Below, one piece after another: positions 31,822 to 41,949 of a DNA stretch of 64,000 nt. Each line of letters begins with the position of its first letter. Position 1 is the first letter of the stretch. Both the position numbers and the translations under genes were made by a program. The notes below the pieces were generated by a model. That model was not told the origin of the DNA. It was given only the letters and a program-made list of their open reading frames with translations, and searched no databases. Location: the NCBI RefSeq assembly GCF_004359215.1, contig NW_027152029.1:2163136-2227135 (forward strand). The letters are read 5' to 3'. This DNA is from Bremia lactucae (lineage: Eukaryota > Oomycota > Peronosporomycetes > Peronosporales > Peronosporaceae).

Positions 31822-32035
31822 TATAGAGCTCAGCAATGTGTCCAACAAATGGTGCTGGTCGAATGTAAGGCTCCGTATCGCTTGGAGGTCGAAACCTCAA
31901 TACCGAACAAAATGGTGTTAATGTTAGACATAAGGAATACCAACAAATGTTGACGTTGCATTTCATGCGCAATCAGGGACGCGGTTGTGCCTGTCTACGC
32001 GCGCTCGCCCAAATGGACGTGTTTTTGACTGCCTC
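31822..32035 (+). repeat. Repeat U, copy 1 (right part)
   Basis: Continues U after the solo LTR and matches 52279-52494 (for example CTCGCCCAAATGGACGTGTT). It ends at the LTR of element E-a, exactly where copy 2 ends at the LTR of E-d. Confidence 0.75.
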
Positions 32036-32497
32036 TGTAATGAGGCACACATTGGTTGGAAAGCCGTTGTTGTGGTACATTTACTATGTGGGTAAAATAC
32101 CCTTTATTTTACTTTAAAATAGTTGATTATCAAAATCCCATTGTATTATGGGTAACAAATGTGGTCGCCGCCAGATCTTTATCTGGCGACCAAAATTTAT
32201 CTTAAAATTAGGTACGGTAAGGTCTAAAGATTTAATTAATTAAAAAAGTTGAGTTCCCCTTTTGTTCTTAAAGCGTCTAGTGTCTTTTTAAGGCTTGCGC
32301 ATTGATCTGTGACAGATAGAAGCCTTTCTGAGATACATTGGTTCTACGAACCCCTGAACCCTTGAACTAGGATTCATTAAGCTCTAATAGCTTGTACGAA
32401 TTCCTAAGTTGTTAAACCCAATAGTTCTATTGAACGAAGAGGCTCTCTGAGGCTAAAATTCTTTCTCTGACTTAAGGGACGAGGTAGCTCCGCTACA
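32036..32497 (+). repeat. 5' LTR of E-a
   Basis: 462 bp, from TGTAATGAGGCACACATTGG to GAGGTAGCTCCGCTACA. A hairpin (GCCAGAT...ATCTGGC) lies at about 32163-32191. The primer-binding site after it is mutated to CGGTAGCACTCG. Confidence 0.85.
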
Positions 32498-32557
32498 CTC
32501 GGTAGCACTCGTAGTCAATCTACGCCTGAGTCTTTACAAAACTAATCCATCACGAAA

Positions 32558-33490
32558 ATGGAAGAGGTTCCAGAGTTGTCAGAAGCGCAACGCGCCGCTT
32601 ATGACAAGCCTAAAACCTTATTCGAGCTTGAACGCGTGGAATTTATTATTTCCCAGGAACCAGAGGTCCTAAATGCAAGGCTTGAAGCCTTCATGCGGAA
32701 CGAAACCTCCCTGGTCGGTCAGGTAGGACCACTTTGCGGCTTCTATGCCAACTCGGTATATCTCTGTACCTGACTCAGAGCCGAGGGCTCGCCCTCTAAA
32801 TGTAAATGTGAAGACATTTGAGGGAAAAGAGGGAGAAAATCTCCCTTTTTGGATTGAGCAGATGGAAATGTCCATTGATTCCGCCTTGTTCTTAACAGAA
32901 CGGCAAAAGGTGGCTATGGTTATTTCCAAACTTGGAGGTAGAGCGGGCACTATCGTGCAGCACGTCCATAAATGACGCTTTTCCCTCATGGGATTCGCTG
33001 AAACAGCAAATGACCAGCATGTTTGCACCGCCTGATCAGGCTTTTCGCATGCGAGCACGGCTCCTAGCGACTCGACAGGGTAAAAGAACCCTAGGAGACT
33101 TTGTCCAGGAGTTGAGATTTCTCATTGCATCTACGCATCAAGACCCGGTGCAAGAAGCAATTGTAGGAACCATCTTTATGGGGGGTCTCAATGAAGGCGC
33201 GTTGCCCGGACGGAATTAATCCGATCTCATCCTGCTACTTATGAAGAGGCAGTTGCCATAGCGCTACGCACCGAGTTCGACTTTAAGTCTGCTCGCGTTA
33301 GCACGCCTATTTACCAAACAAGCTCTTCGAGCACATGGGTACCATCTAATAGACCGGAACCCATGGATCTAAGCCTTGTTGAGGAAGGAGAAGAGGCACT
33401 TCAAGCTGTGGAACAGCATGAAATCATTAGATGTTTTATGTGCGGAAGCAAGAAAAATTTACGTCTGGCCTGTCCCCAACTAAATACTCG
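32558..33490 (+). pseudogene. E-a gag
   Basis: ATG at 32558: MEEVPELSEAQRAAYDKPKT and VEFIISQEPEVLNARLEAFM. After frame changes: [59 protein letters not shown] and LATRQGKRTLGDFVQELRFL (capsid). Near 33432-33475 it reads CFMCGSKKNLRLAC, a zinc knuckle whose His is replaced by Asn. Frame changes near 32730, 32945 and 33215 disable it. Confidence 0.82.
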
Positions 33491-33639
33491 TTAAGCTCGA
33501 ACGAGCACCAATTCCGACATATACCAGAAATCTGGTACGGTGCGAAAAACGTCGGTACCCAGTAACCGGGGAAGACCTAGGCTCTATTAAAACTCTCGGA
33601 GGTGAGAGTAGACATGACCTAACCCCAATTAGCTCTTTG

Positions 33640-34016
33640 CGTAATGGCACGGGACGTGAGTACAAGCCTGGCTTGTTAGTCGCTCAAGCGACTGTGAATG
33701 GACTTTGATAAGCCATGGTCAGTTTTAATTTGCTCAGGAGCGTCTTGCAATTATGCTCGACGTCTTTGATTGTAAGAAGTCAACAATACGTTTAGGACTT
33801 AAAGCGCATGAAAGTAATTCAATCACTGTTCGCGTAGCGACTGGGGCTCGTGTCACTCTTCCTAGAGTTCCTTTGAACTTACGCATAAAGTTTCTTGGCT
33901 TTGACAGTATGCAACGTGGTCTCGTCCTTGATTGGATTCGAGATATGATCTCATCCTTGGTATGGCCTGGCTTGAACGCCAAGAGCCATGGATCGATTGA
34001 AGGTCTAAAACCTTAA
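33640..34016 (+). pseudogene. E-a protease region
   Basis: A degenerate counterpart of the protease in E-c: the ISSLRNGTGREYKPGLLVAQ-like lead, then SGASCNYARR, KAHESNSITVRVATGARVTL and FDSMQRGLVLDWIRDMI. The Asp of the DSGA active site is lost in this copy. Stops interrupt it. Confidence 0.6.
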
Positions 34017-34199
34017 GCGTCACACGCAATGTTCCTAGCAAAGTTTCGAAGAGTAATGAGCCCACCTTTGCTAGGCAACAAGAAACGCTATTGGTGCGAA
34101 TGACTGACTAAATCTGTCAGTGGGTTAGACATTGGAATGTCTAAGTTAATAAACCCAATGTTGAAAACATTAAGTTTGAGCCCGCAACAGAATTAAGTG

Positions 34200-34980
34200 G
34201 AACGGCACGTATTCCGTCGAGTGACACTCGTTGTAAAAACGCCTCAATGAATGCTGAAAGCTGTTGGCCTTAGACCGAGTCATCAAGGGTGTAATATCCC
34301 TGAGAAACGTGGAGTGGCAAGTCTAAGTCCACCGAGTTTGTTCGGCCGAGGTGGCACCATACTGAGTGTCAGCAGTGACACTATTGGCGGTTCGCTAGGG
34401 CATTTCGTGTCAAACTCTTCTAATGCACGTGAAGTGACATGTGGACAAGGAAGCTGAGTTTTCTAACTCCTTGTCGGATGTCGAAGTAGACACCAGCTCT
34501 GGTATAGATCTTATACAGGCTGAAAATTTGAAGACGTGAATGTGCCGGCCTCTAAGAGGCGTATTGTCTCTACTCCAAGGCAGGCGAGATGCAAAGTATC
34601 TATACCCTCACAAAGTGATACGAGTAAGGAATAGAATATGCTTGTAAATGGTGTAACCGGTAAAATCGAGGGCGAATTGAGCCTTGCGGCAATCCCTTCG
34701 TAACATGCTCTTCTGGAGAAAGACAAAATGTCTAGTGATGAGTGCGGTCGAGCCTTAAAGGCTGGCGGCTTCTTGAGACGGTGGTCAGTCGACCAACGAT
34801 TAAGTTAAACTCATCGTCACTTCTGGACGAAGTTGTCCTGGATGACACAGAAGCTGCACTTAGTGCGCGGAGTGGATCATCAATCCTTAAAGATCCGCAG
34901 ATCCATTTTATTCCTTGATTAAGAATTTTAAGATGTGATCTGTCAAATATACCATCTGTTTACCCCCGGATAGAGGTGTC
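34200..34980 (+). pseudogene. E-a protease-RT linker
   Basis: It matches the linker of E-d at 54421-54960 (GLRPSHQGCNIPE, GGTILSVSSDTIGGS, SDVEVDTS-like stretch, LVNGVTGKIEGELSLA). No catalytic motif; stops throughout. Confidence 0.6.
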
Positions 34981-34982
34981 CG

Positions 34983-35608
34983 TCATGAAATTGACTTAAT
35001 CCCTGGAAACAAATACTCTGTCACACGACAGTGGCCTTTACCAAGGAAACAGTGTGACAACATTGACAATTTTTCCGAGCTAGGCACGAGGCTGGAATGG
35101 TACGACAAAGCAAATCTCCCCGTTCGACACCGACATTTTGAGTCAGAAAGCCAAATGGCAAATGGCACATTGTACTGCTTATAATAAGCTTTTCTTATGC
35201 TGTCACTATACCTGCACAAACCCCCATTCCTAGAAAGGATGTTCTCCAGAACATTGTGGTGGGATGTACAATGTACAGTGCACTTGACGTAGTCGATGGT
35301 TATTACCAACTGCTCATGCGAGCTAGCGATATTTCGCTTACAGCGCAACTCAGGCAGTATGCCATGGGAGTGGTTGGTTATGCAACAAGGGATTTCCAAC
35401 GCCCCGGCGACATTTAATCGTCTAGTGACGCAACTGTTCCGCCCTCATTGAGGTTATGCACAGACTTATTTTGATGAATTTTTTGTCCATAGTCGTGCGG
35501 GGCAGGGTCGGTAGGATGTGAAAAATTATATAGACCATTTCGAGTAGTGCTCGAGTGTATGCGCACAGATAAATTGTATGCTAATGCATCTAAATGCATT
35601 TTTGGTCA
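34983..35608 (+). pseudogene. E-a reverse transcriptase
   Basis: It aligns with the RT of E-d at 55150-55780: [24 protein letters not shown] start, the TPIPRKDVLQNI segment, YSALDVVDGYYQLLM (catalytic Asp), then YFDEFFVHSRA. The second Asp of the YFDD box is Glu here, which would remove metal binding. Stops and frame changes are frequent. Confidence 0.75.
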
Positions 35609-36480
35609 CACGGCCAGGACGTCGGAGGAGCTCGCTGCTCGCGATATTCTTCATGAGCAATACCTTACGCCAAAGGAAATGACGCGAAGAATCTAACGCA
35701 TTTGCGTGATCAGGCCCGTGGGGCTTCGGTGACTTCAATGAGGGAAATTCCGATCGTTTGTTTCGAAACGAATTAAAAGTCAAAACGAAAACGAGGTCTC
35801 ATTTGAGAACTGCGTCCATCAGGCCCGCCGCCTCCGCAGTATTTGGAATAATAGAGTCTTGGACGTGGCTGATAATCGTTTGGAACGGAAGCTTCGCTTT
35901 GATTACGCCAAGCTTAAGACCAAAGGCCTGTTACGTCCGGCATTTAAGCCACAAAACGAGGAAAGGCCTAGCCGATATTTCAGTGCTTCGATTGACCGTA
36001 TAACCATGGATAAAGCCGCACTGAGGCTATAGATCCACCTAATCCCACTTCTAGTGGTGAAAAGCGTCTTTGACGCAAGTTGACTCTGAGCTTGGCGATC
36101 GAAAACGTCAACGGCGTACGGGCAATCTTGCTGAAGAGGTACCTCAAACTCCCAAGAGCTTTCAAAAGAGGGGTACCCCTGCCACTTCACCAGATACTGG
36201 TATTGGCCCTTACGACGACGTCGCTTTAAAAGTTTCTCCACGTGAAACTGAAGGTACCCTCGCGCATTAAGCATCGCGGGAGGGGGCCGAAATCTGGATG
36301 GAAGCATTTGATGCTCAAGAGCACGAAGTGCAACTTCTTCGTGAGAGCCTTGCTCGGGTGAGGGCACTTTTGAGGCGGTTCAAAACCTTCTTTCGATGCT
36401 AGAACATCAGCAACCTCGTTTAGAGGGCCATTTGGACATCCTGGTGAGGATGCAGAAATCTGCGGCTTAACCGCCTGTCT
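35609..36480 (+). pseudogene. Antisense ORF remnant of E-b
   Basis: On plus, opposite the chromodomain end of E-b: EELAARDILHEQYLTPKEMT, LRDQARGASVTSMREIPIVC, NRLERKLRFDYAKLKTKG, PQNEERPSRYFSASIDR, then (36070-36270) RKRQRRTGNLAEEVPQ and DVALKVSP, and HEVQLLRESLARVRALLR. The same order is found antisense in E-d (57535-58724). The N-terminal part is cut off by the junction with E-a, and stops are present. Confidence 0.55.
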
Positions 36481-36668
36481 CGGCGCAACCGCGTTAAGTC
36501 CATGTGGGAAGGATCCCGATATGGCTTAAGCAAGCCGACGTAGAACACTGGGTGTGTACGCAGCTTGCTAGGAAGGTTAAGCGTGTAAGCTAGGGTCTTC
36601 TTGGCCATGACCGTAAATTGTCCAATAAAGCGCGGGCGCAATTTGGTCTTGAAGATCGCGAAAACCAA
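36120..36668 (-). pseudogene. E-b integrase C-terminal region and chromodomain
   Basis: FKTKLRPRFIGQFTVMAKKT, LAYTLNLPSKLRTHPVFYVG and LLKPYRDPSHMDL form the integrase tail. In another frame FHVEKLLKRRRRKGQYQYLV, KWQGYPSFESSWEFEVPL is a clear chromodomain at about 36290-36140. A frame change separates the two. Confidence 0.83.
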
Positions 36669-36695
36669 GTTAATAGGTTAATTCTTAGCTTTTAA

Positions 36696-37786
36696 TTAAA
36701 GGTAATCTCCGACCACATAAGCATTAATACAGCTTCTGCTTTTGGCATATGCTTTTTCTTTTTGTTTGTCTTGGCTATCAGCCATCATGTCACGTACATG
36801 TCTTAAGACACTAAATTGTATTGCGATAAACTCGCTTACTTGTTTCCAAATGGTAAATAGGGCTAATATCAGCAAGCTCATCGGCTTATTCTCCCCTACC
36901 AGCCCTAAGCCACGCAGTGGTATCGTTAACGGAACGCGTGGGTGGGTGAGGCCGTTGACATAGAGCGGAGTGTAGCCTGTAGAGGCATGGACAGCGTTAT
37001 TTAACGCAAATTATCCCACTGGAAGCATTGAGCTCCAGTGCTTTGGTGTTGGAACACACACACTGCGTAAAATGTTTTTAATGACGCAATTGACACGTTC
37101 AGTTTGACCATCGGTCTGCGAATGGTCTGCAGTGGACATATCCAATCTGGTACCCAGCACTCGGAAATCGATTGCCAGAATTTACCCGTGAAACGGGGGT
37201 CCCGATCAGAAACGTTTGCCACTGGCAAACCGTGCTGTCGAAATACACGATCGATGAACAGCCTTGCTGTACCTTCACCATCAATAGTATCCGGCACGGC
37301 CGCTAAGTGTGCCATTTAGCTCAATCGGTCAACAAAGACAACTATGCCGGTGTTACTGGTCGAATCTTTCGGTGGACCGAAAACAAAATCCATACTAATG
37401 GACTCCCAGCAACCTATGGGGACGGGAAGACTCGCCAGTGGCGCAGCAGCATGTGCCGAGGGTTTAACCCGTTGGCACGTTTCGCATGTGCGAACATATG
37501 TGCTGACCCATTTATAAAGTTTGGGCCACCAATAACTCTGGCTTATAGAGCCGTAGGTCTTTTCTCTACCGAGATGACCACCAAGGACAGTATCGTGTGC
37601 CTCATAGAGGATTTGGTACTTTAAATCTTCATCATGAGGAAAAACGACACGCGAAGGGTCCGCGATGTCTGTGCAATATAGCAACAGGTTGATATCGACA
37701 GAAAATACATGTAACCTTGCACGCAAACGTGCCGACAATTTAATGCCTGATCCGAGTTCTTTAAAGCTCGTAGCAGAGCTACACAC
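36696..37786 (-). pseudogene. E-b integrase
   Basis: Zinc-binding domain: EAHDTVLGGHLGREKTYGSI, WWPKLYKWVSTYVRTCETCQ (HHCC intact). Core: CWESISMDFVFGPPKDS (first Asp), IVVFVDRLS, then a stop at about 37316; VFRQHGLPVANVSDRDPRFT (second Asp), and ADHSQTDGQTERVN-type sequence in another frame. Interrupted by stops and frame changes. Confidence 0.85.
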
Positions 37787-38239
37787 TGTTCACCCTTGGC
37801 GTAAGCCGAACGGATTAATTCAGGAATAGGCGACGAGATAGTCGTTAAATAAGAAAGCTCATAATCCGGCCTGCGTGATAACGCATCAGCCAAAGCAGTC
37901 TGCTTGCGGGGTTTATTAATCACCTCGAAGTTGTATTCCGCGAAAAAGGATAGCCATCGGGTCATTCTCTGTGAGAGATGGGGCGCTGTGCGTAATGACG
38001 CGTGATCTGTATATATCACAAACGTCTTAGAGCCGAGCAGATGAACTCTGAATTTGACGAGAATACTTCATAGCAAGAAACTCTTTGTCATGAACTGGGT
38101 AGTTTTTTTCCGCAGCTTTGAGCTGTCTAGACTCGAACGCAATAACACGTTCATGCCCATCAACATCTGTTTGTAACAATGAAGCATCCTGAATAAGGAA
38201 TTTTGTCTGCGCCAAAAACGCATTTAGATGCATTGGCAT
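37621..38239 (-). pseudogene. E-b RNase H, with RT-thumb deletion
   Basis: ASLLQTDVDGHERVIAFESR, QLKAAEKNYPVHDKEFLAMK and, after a frame change at about 38025, MIYTDHASLRTAPHLSQRMT, WLSFFAEYNFEVINKPRKQ, LADALSRRPDYELSYL. The sequence jumps from the RT motif LNAFLAQTKF directly to ASLLQTDVDG, so the RT thumb and start of RNase H (several hundred bp in C) are missing. E-d has the same junction. Confidence 0.85.
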
Positions 38240-38329
38240 ACAATTTGTTTGTGCGCATGCACTCGAGCACCGCTCGCAAATGGTCTAAATGGTTTTCCAT
38301 ATCCGACCGACCGTGCTCCGCACGACTAT

Positions 38330-39023
38330 GGACAAAAATGTCATCGAATTAAGTATGTGCATAACCTCAATGAGGGCGAAACAGTTGCGTCACTAGACGA
38401 TTAAATGTTGCCGGGGCGTTGGAAAGCCCTTGTGGCATAACCAGCCACTCCCATAACATGCCGCTTGGGGTGCTAACCGCTGTAAGCGGGATATCGCTAG
38501 CTCGCATGAGCAATTGGTAGTAACCATCGACTAAGTCCAATGCACTGTACATTGTACATCCCACCATATTATTCTGAAGAACATCCTTTCTAGGAATGGG
38601 GGTTTGTGCTGGTATAGTGACAGCATTAAGATTATTATAAGCATGTACAATGCGCCATTTACTATTTGGCTTTTTGACACAAAATGTCGGTGTCGAATGA
38701 GGAGGTTTGCTCTTTCGTACCATTCCAGCGTCATGCATGGATGAAATCGTCAATGACGTCACACTGCTCCTTTGGTAAAGGCCATTGTCTTGTGACACAT
38801 TATTTGGTTCCCGGAACCAAGTCAATTTCATGACGAACACCTCTATCCGGAGTGAAACAGATGGTGGATTATTACATACCACATCTTGGAATATCTTAAG
38901 TAAGGAATAAAAGGAATTCGTAGGATCTTTAAGGATCGATGACCCATTTCGCGCACTAAGTGCAGCTTTTGTGTCATCCAGGACAGCTTCGTCTAGAAGT
39001 GACGATGAGTTTAACTCAACCAA
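38330..39023 (-). pseudogene. E-b reverse transcriptase
   Basis: An open stretch of 218 residues (SPTFCVKK-type motif TPTFCVKKPNSKWRIVHAYN, YSALDLVDGYYQLLMRASDI, SGMLWEWLVMPQGLSNAPAT) ends with a stop right after LFRPH. The following bases read ACT TAA TTC GAT GAC, so the Tyr of the YFDD box is a stop codon. Only about five residues differ from the matching part of E-d. Confidence 0.9.
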
Positions 39024-39864
39024 AGGTCGAATGCCACCATTTCAGATAAGTCACCAGCCTTTAAGGCTCGACCGCACTCATCAATAGACATTTCGTCCAG
39101 CTCTAAAAGAGCATGTAACGAAGGGATTACCGCAAGGCTAACTTCCCCTCAATGTTACCGGTTACACCATTTACAAGCGTATGTAATTGCTCACTCGTAT
39201 CACTTTGTGAGGGTATGCACGCTTCGTGTCCATCCTGTCTTGGAGTGGAGACAATACGCCTCTTTGAGGCCGGGACATTCACGTCCCCGGGTTTTCCAGC
39301 CTGTATTGGTTCTATACAAGACAAGGTGTCTAATTTGACATCCGACAAGGAGTTAGGTAGCGCAACTTCCTTATTCAGCAAACGTTTACGTGTCGCTTCA
39401 CGGGCATTAGGAGGGTTGACCCAAAATGCCCTGGCGAATCGCCATTTGTGTCACTATTGACACTCAGTATGATGCCACCTCGGCCGACCACACTCGGTGG
39501 ACTTAGACGTGCCAATCCACGTATCTCAGGGATATTGTACCCTTGATGATTCGGCCTTAGGCCAACAATGCTTTCAGCATCCAGTGAATCGTTATTACAA
39601 CGAGTGTCACTCGACGGAGTACGTGCCGTTCTACTTCTTTCTACTGAGTCGGGCTCAGAATTAATGTTTTTAACATTGAAGTTTATTAACTCGCAAATTT
39701 TGTATGTCTAAAACACTGACAGACGCATTCAATGATCCGTGCCAATAGCGCTTTTGTTGCCTAGCAAAGGTGGGTTCATGACTCTCCAAAACTTTGCTAG
39801 GAACATTGCGCGTGGCGCCTAAGGTCTTAGACCTTCAATCGATCCATTGCTCATGGTGTTCTAA
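39024..39864 (-). pseudogene. E-b protease-RT linker
   Basis: Includes [59 protein letters not shown] and, near 39480-39600, degenerate RPSHQGYNIPE-type sequence. No catalytic motif. Confidence 0.65.
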
Positions 39865-40140
39865 CTAGGCCATACCAAGGATGAGATCATATCTCGAATC
39901 CAAATCAAGGACGAGACAGCGTTTCATACTGTCAAAGTCCAGAAACTTTTTACCGAAGTTCAATGGAACTTTGGGAACAGTGACACGAGTCCCAGTCGCT
40001 AAGCGAACAGTGATTGTATCACCTTCATGCGCTCTAAGCGTGTTTCCGCACATATAATATCTACGGATGGTCTTATGCTGTTCCACAGCTTGAAGCGCCT
40101 CTTCTCCTTCCTCAACGAGGCATAAATCCATAGGTTCCAC
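39865..40140 (-). pseudogene. E-b zinc knuckle fused to protease remnant by deletion
   Basis: MEPMDLCLVEEGEEALQAVE and YYMCGNTLRAHEGDTITVRL: the knuckle breaks off after its second Cys and continues directly in the protease flap region (LATGTRVTVPKVPLNFGKKF, LVLDLDSRYDLILGM). The rest of the knuckle and the DSGA active site are gone, a deletion of roughly 300-400 bp compared with E-c. Confidence 0.75.
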
Positions 40141-40259
40141 TCTATTAGACGGAACTCATGTGCTCAGAGAGCTTGTTCGGTAAACAGGCGTGCCAACGCG
40201 AGCAGACTTAAATTCAAACTCGGCGCTTAGCGCTATGGCAACTGCCTCTTCGAACGTAG

Positions 40260-40927
40260 CCGGATGAGATCGAAAAATTCCGTCCGGGCAACGCCCTCAT
40301 TGAGACCACTGATAAAGATGGTTACTACAATTTGCTTCTTGCACTTGGTCTTGATGCATAGATGCAATGAGATTTCTTAACTCCTGGACAAAGTTCCCTA
40401 GGGTTCTTTTACCCTGTCGAGTCGCTTGCGAAAAGCCTGATCAGTCGGTGCAAACATGCTGGTCATTTGCTGTTTCAGCGAATCCGATGAGGGAAAGCGT
40501 CGTTTATGGATGTGCTGCACGATAGTGCCCACTCCATGGCTCTACCTCCAAATTCGGAAATGATCATAGCCATTTTTTGCCGTTCTGTTAAGAACAAGGC
40601 GGAATCAATAGGCATTTCCATCTGCTTAATCCAAAAAGGGAGGTTTTCTCCCTCTTTTTTCTCAAATGTCTTCACATTTACAGTTAGAGGGCGAGCCCTC
40701 GGCTCTGAGTCAGGTACAGATATGTACCGGGTTGGCATAGATGCCGCTAAGTGGTCCTGTACCTGACCGATCAGGGAGGCTTCGTACCGCATGAAGGCTT
40801 CAAGCCTTGCATGCAGGACCTCTGGTCCCTGGGAGATAATAAATTCCACGTGCTCAAGCCCAAATAAGGTTTTGAGCTTGTCATAAGCGGCGCGTTGTGC
40901 TTCTGACAATTCTGAAACCTCTTCCAT
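40260..40927 (-). pseudogene. E-b gag
   Basis: [80 protein letters not shown] and [20 protein letters not shown] frame change at about 40475 leads into degenerate capsid sequence (FVQELRNLIASMHQ-like). It is the least broken N-terminal gag of the E copies. Confidence 0.85.
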
Positions 40928-40987
40928 TTTCGTGAGAAAGTAGTCTTGTAAAGACTCAGGCGTAGATTGACTACGAGTGCTACCAGG

Positions 40988-41268
40988 TGTAGCGGAGCTA
41001 CCTCGCTCCTAAAGTCTGAGGAAGACTTTCAGACTCCGAGAGTCACTTCTTCTATTGAACTATTTGGTTTAACAACTCAGGGAGTTGTACAAGCTATAAA
41101 AGCTTAAGGAATCCTAGTTCAAGGGATTCAGGGGGTCGTAGAACCAAGTGGCAACTAGTGCCCAAGAGGATATTAACTAACTATTTTAAAATTAGATAAA
41201 GGGGTATTTTACCCATAAAGTAAATGTACCATAACAACGGCTCTCCAACCGATGTGTGCCCCATTATA
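40988..41268 (-). repeat. 5' LTR of E-b, internally deleted
   Basis: 281 bp against about 450 in E-a and E-c. The inner end is TGTAGCGGAGCTACC on plus; the outer end reads GTGTGCCCCATTATA. The hairpin region is missing. The primer-binding site TGGTAGCACTCG follows on minus (40975-40986). Confidence 0.8.
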
Positions 41269-41820
41269 GCACAAGCTCGGAGAGCGTAAAGGTTCCGAGC
41301 TCAAGGGACCTAGTGATTCGGAGAACCAAGTGGCATCTTGTGCCCGGGAGTGTATATTCTCAGATTGCAGCTCAATCCTTAGGAAAGCTTTAGATCAAAG
41401 GGGAACTTTGATTTATGTTTTAAGGTAAAGTGCCTTATCCTAATTTTCTTAAGATATATTTCGGGCACCAGATAGAGAACTGGTGCCCGAAATATAATTT
41501 AAGGTAATGCAATTGCCCATAAATTAAATAGGATCTTAATTGTTTTACCAATTCCAGTAGAAAAGGGTATCTTACCTTTTATGTGAATTTTACTTAGTGA
41601 GAGATCGGAACGCGGATTGCCAGAACTCCGCCGTGAATCTTGGATCTCTATCCGAGACCAATTCAAGGGGTAACCCATGGAGTTTGAATACCGTCTCGAT
41701 AAAGACACGGGCACAACCCGGAGCCGTAATCGACTCTGGTTTATCAGCAAGATGTACCATCTTGCTGAATCTGTCTACAAAAACAAGGATTCCATTGTTT
41801 TTGTCAAATTGACCATCATT
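41269..41820 (-). pseudogene. Integrase core and LTR-like fragment of another Gypsy element (G)
   Basis: 41592-41820 reads without a stop on minus: ILVFVDRFSKMVHL, ARVFIETVFKLHGLPLELV, SDRDPRFTAEFWQSAFR, an integrase core segment with the second catalytic Asp. To its left, 41269-41520 is LTR-like and homologous to the E LTRs (GAACCAAGTGGCAtctTGTGCCC block), with a perfect 17-bp hairpin at 41455-41496. Confidence 0.7.
41455..41496. repeat. Perfect 17-bp hairpin in the G LTR-like sequence
   Basis: The left arm TATATTTCGGGCACCAG (41455-41471) pairs perfectly with CTGGTGCCCGAAATATA (41480-41496) across an 8-nt loop. The E LTRs carry a hairpin at the same relative place with different bases. Confidence 0.9.
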
Positions 41821-41949
41821 TTAGTTATTTGCAGATTACATTTTGAGGTCGAGTTCAATTTTTATAAATAGAAGATATTTATCAGACTTTAAACAGTACA
41901 TAAAAACGTTTCAGCTGTGAAAGGCAATAATTAATATTTGCCCGCTGTG

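Larger units (their letters stand above)
32036..35608 (+). mobile_element. Truncated Ty3/Gypsy element E-a
   Basis: 5' LTR, gag, protease region, linker and RT in plus orientation. It is truncated within the RT thumb at about 35608 (after the GCATCTAAATGCATTTTTGG motif), where sequence of the 3' end of E-b begins in opposite orientation. RNase H, integrase and the 3' LTR are missing. Many stops. Confidence 0.85.
35609..41268 (-). mobile_element. Ty3/Gypsy element E-b with antisense ORF remnant
   Basis: Minus orientation: internally deleted 5' LTR (40988-41268), gag, fused knuckle-protease remnant, linker, RT, RNase H, integrase, chromodomain, then the antisense region down to 35609, where it meets truncated E-a. 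The 3' LTR is lost. It shares with E-d a stop at the YFDD tyrosine and a deletion between RT and RNase H. Confidence 0.87.
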
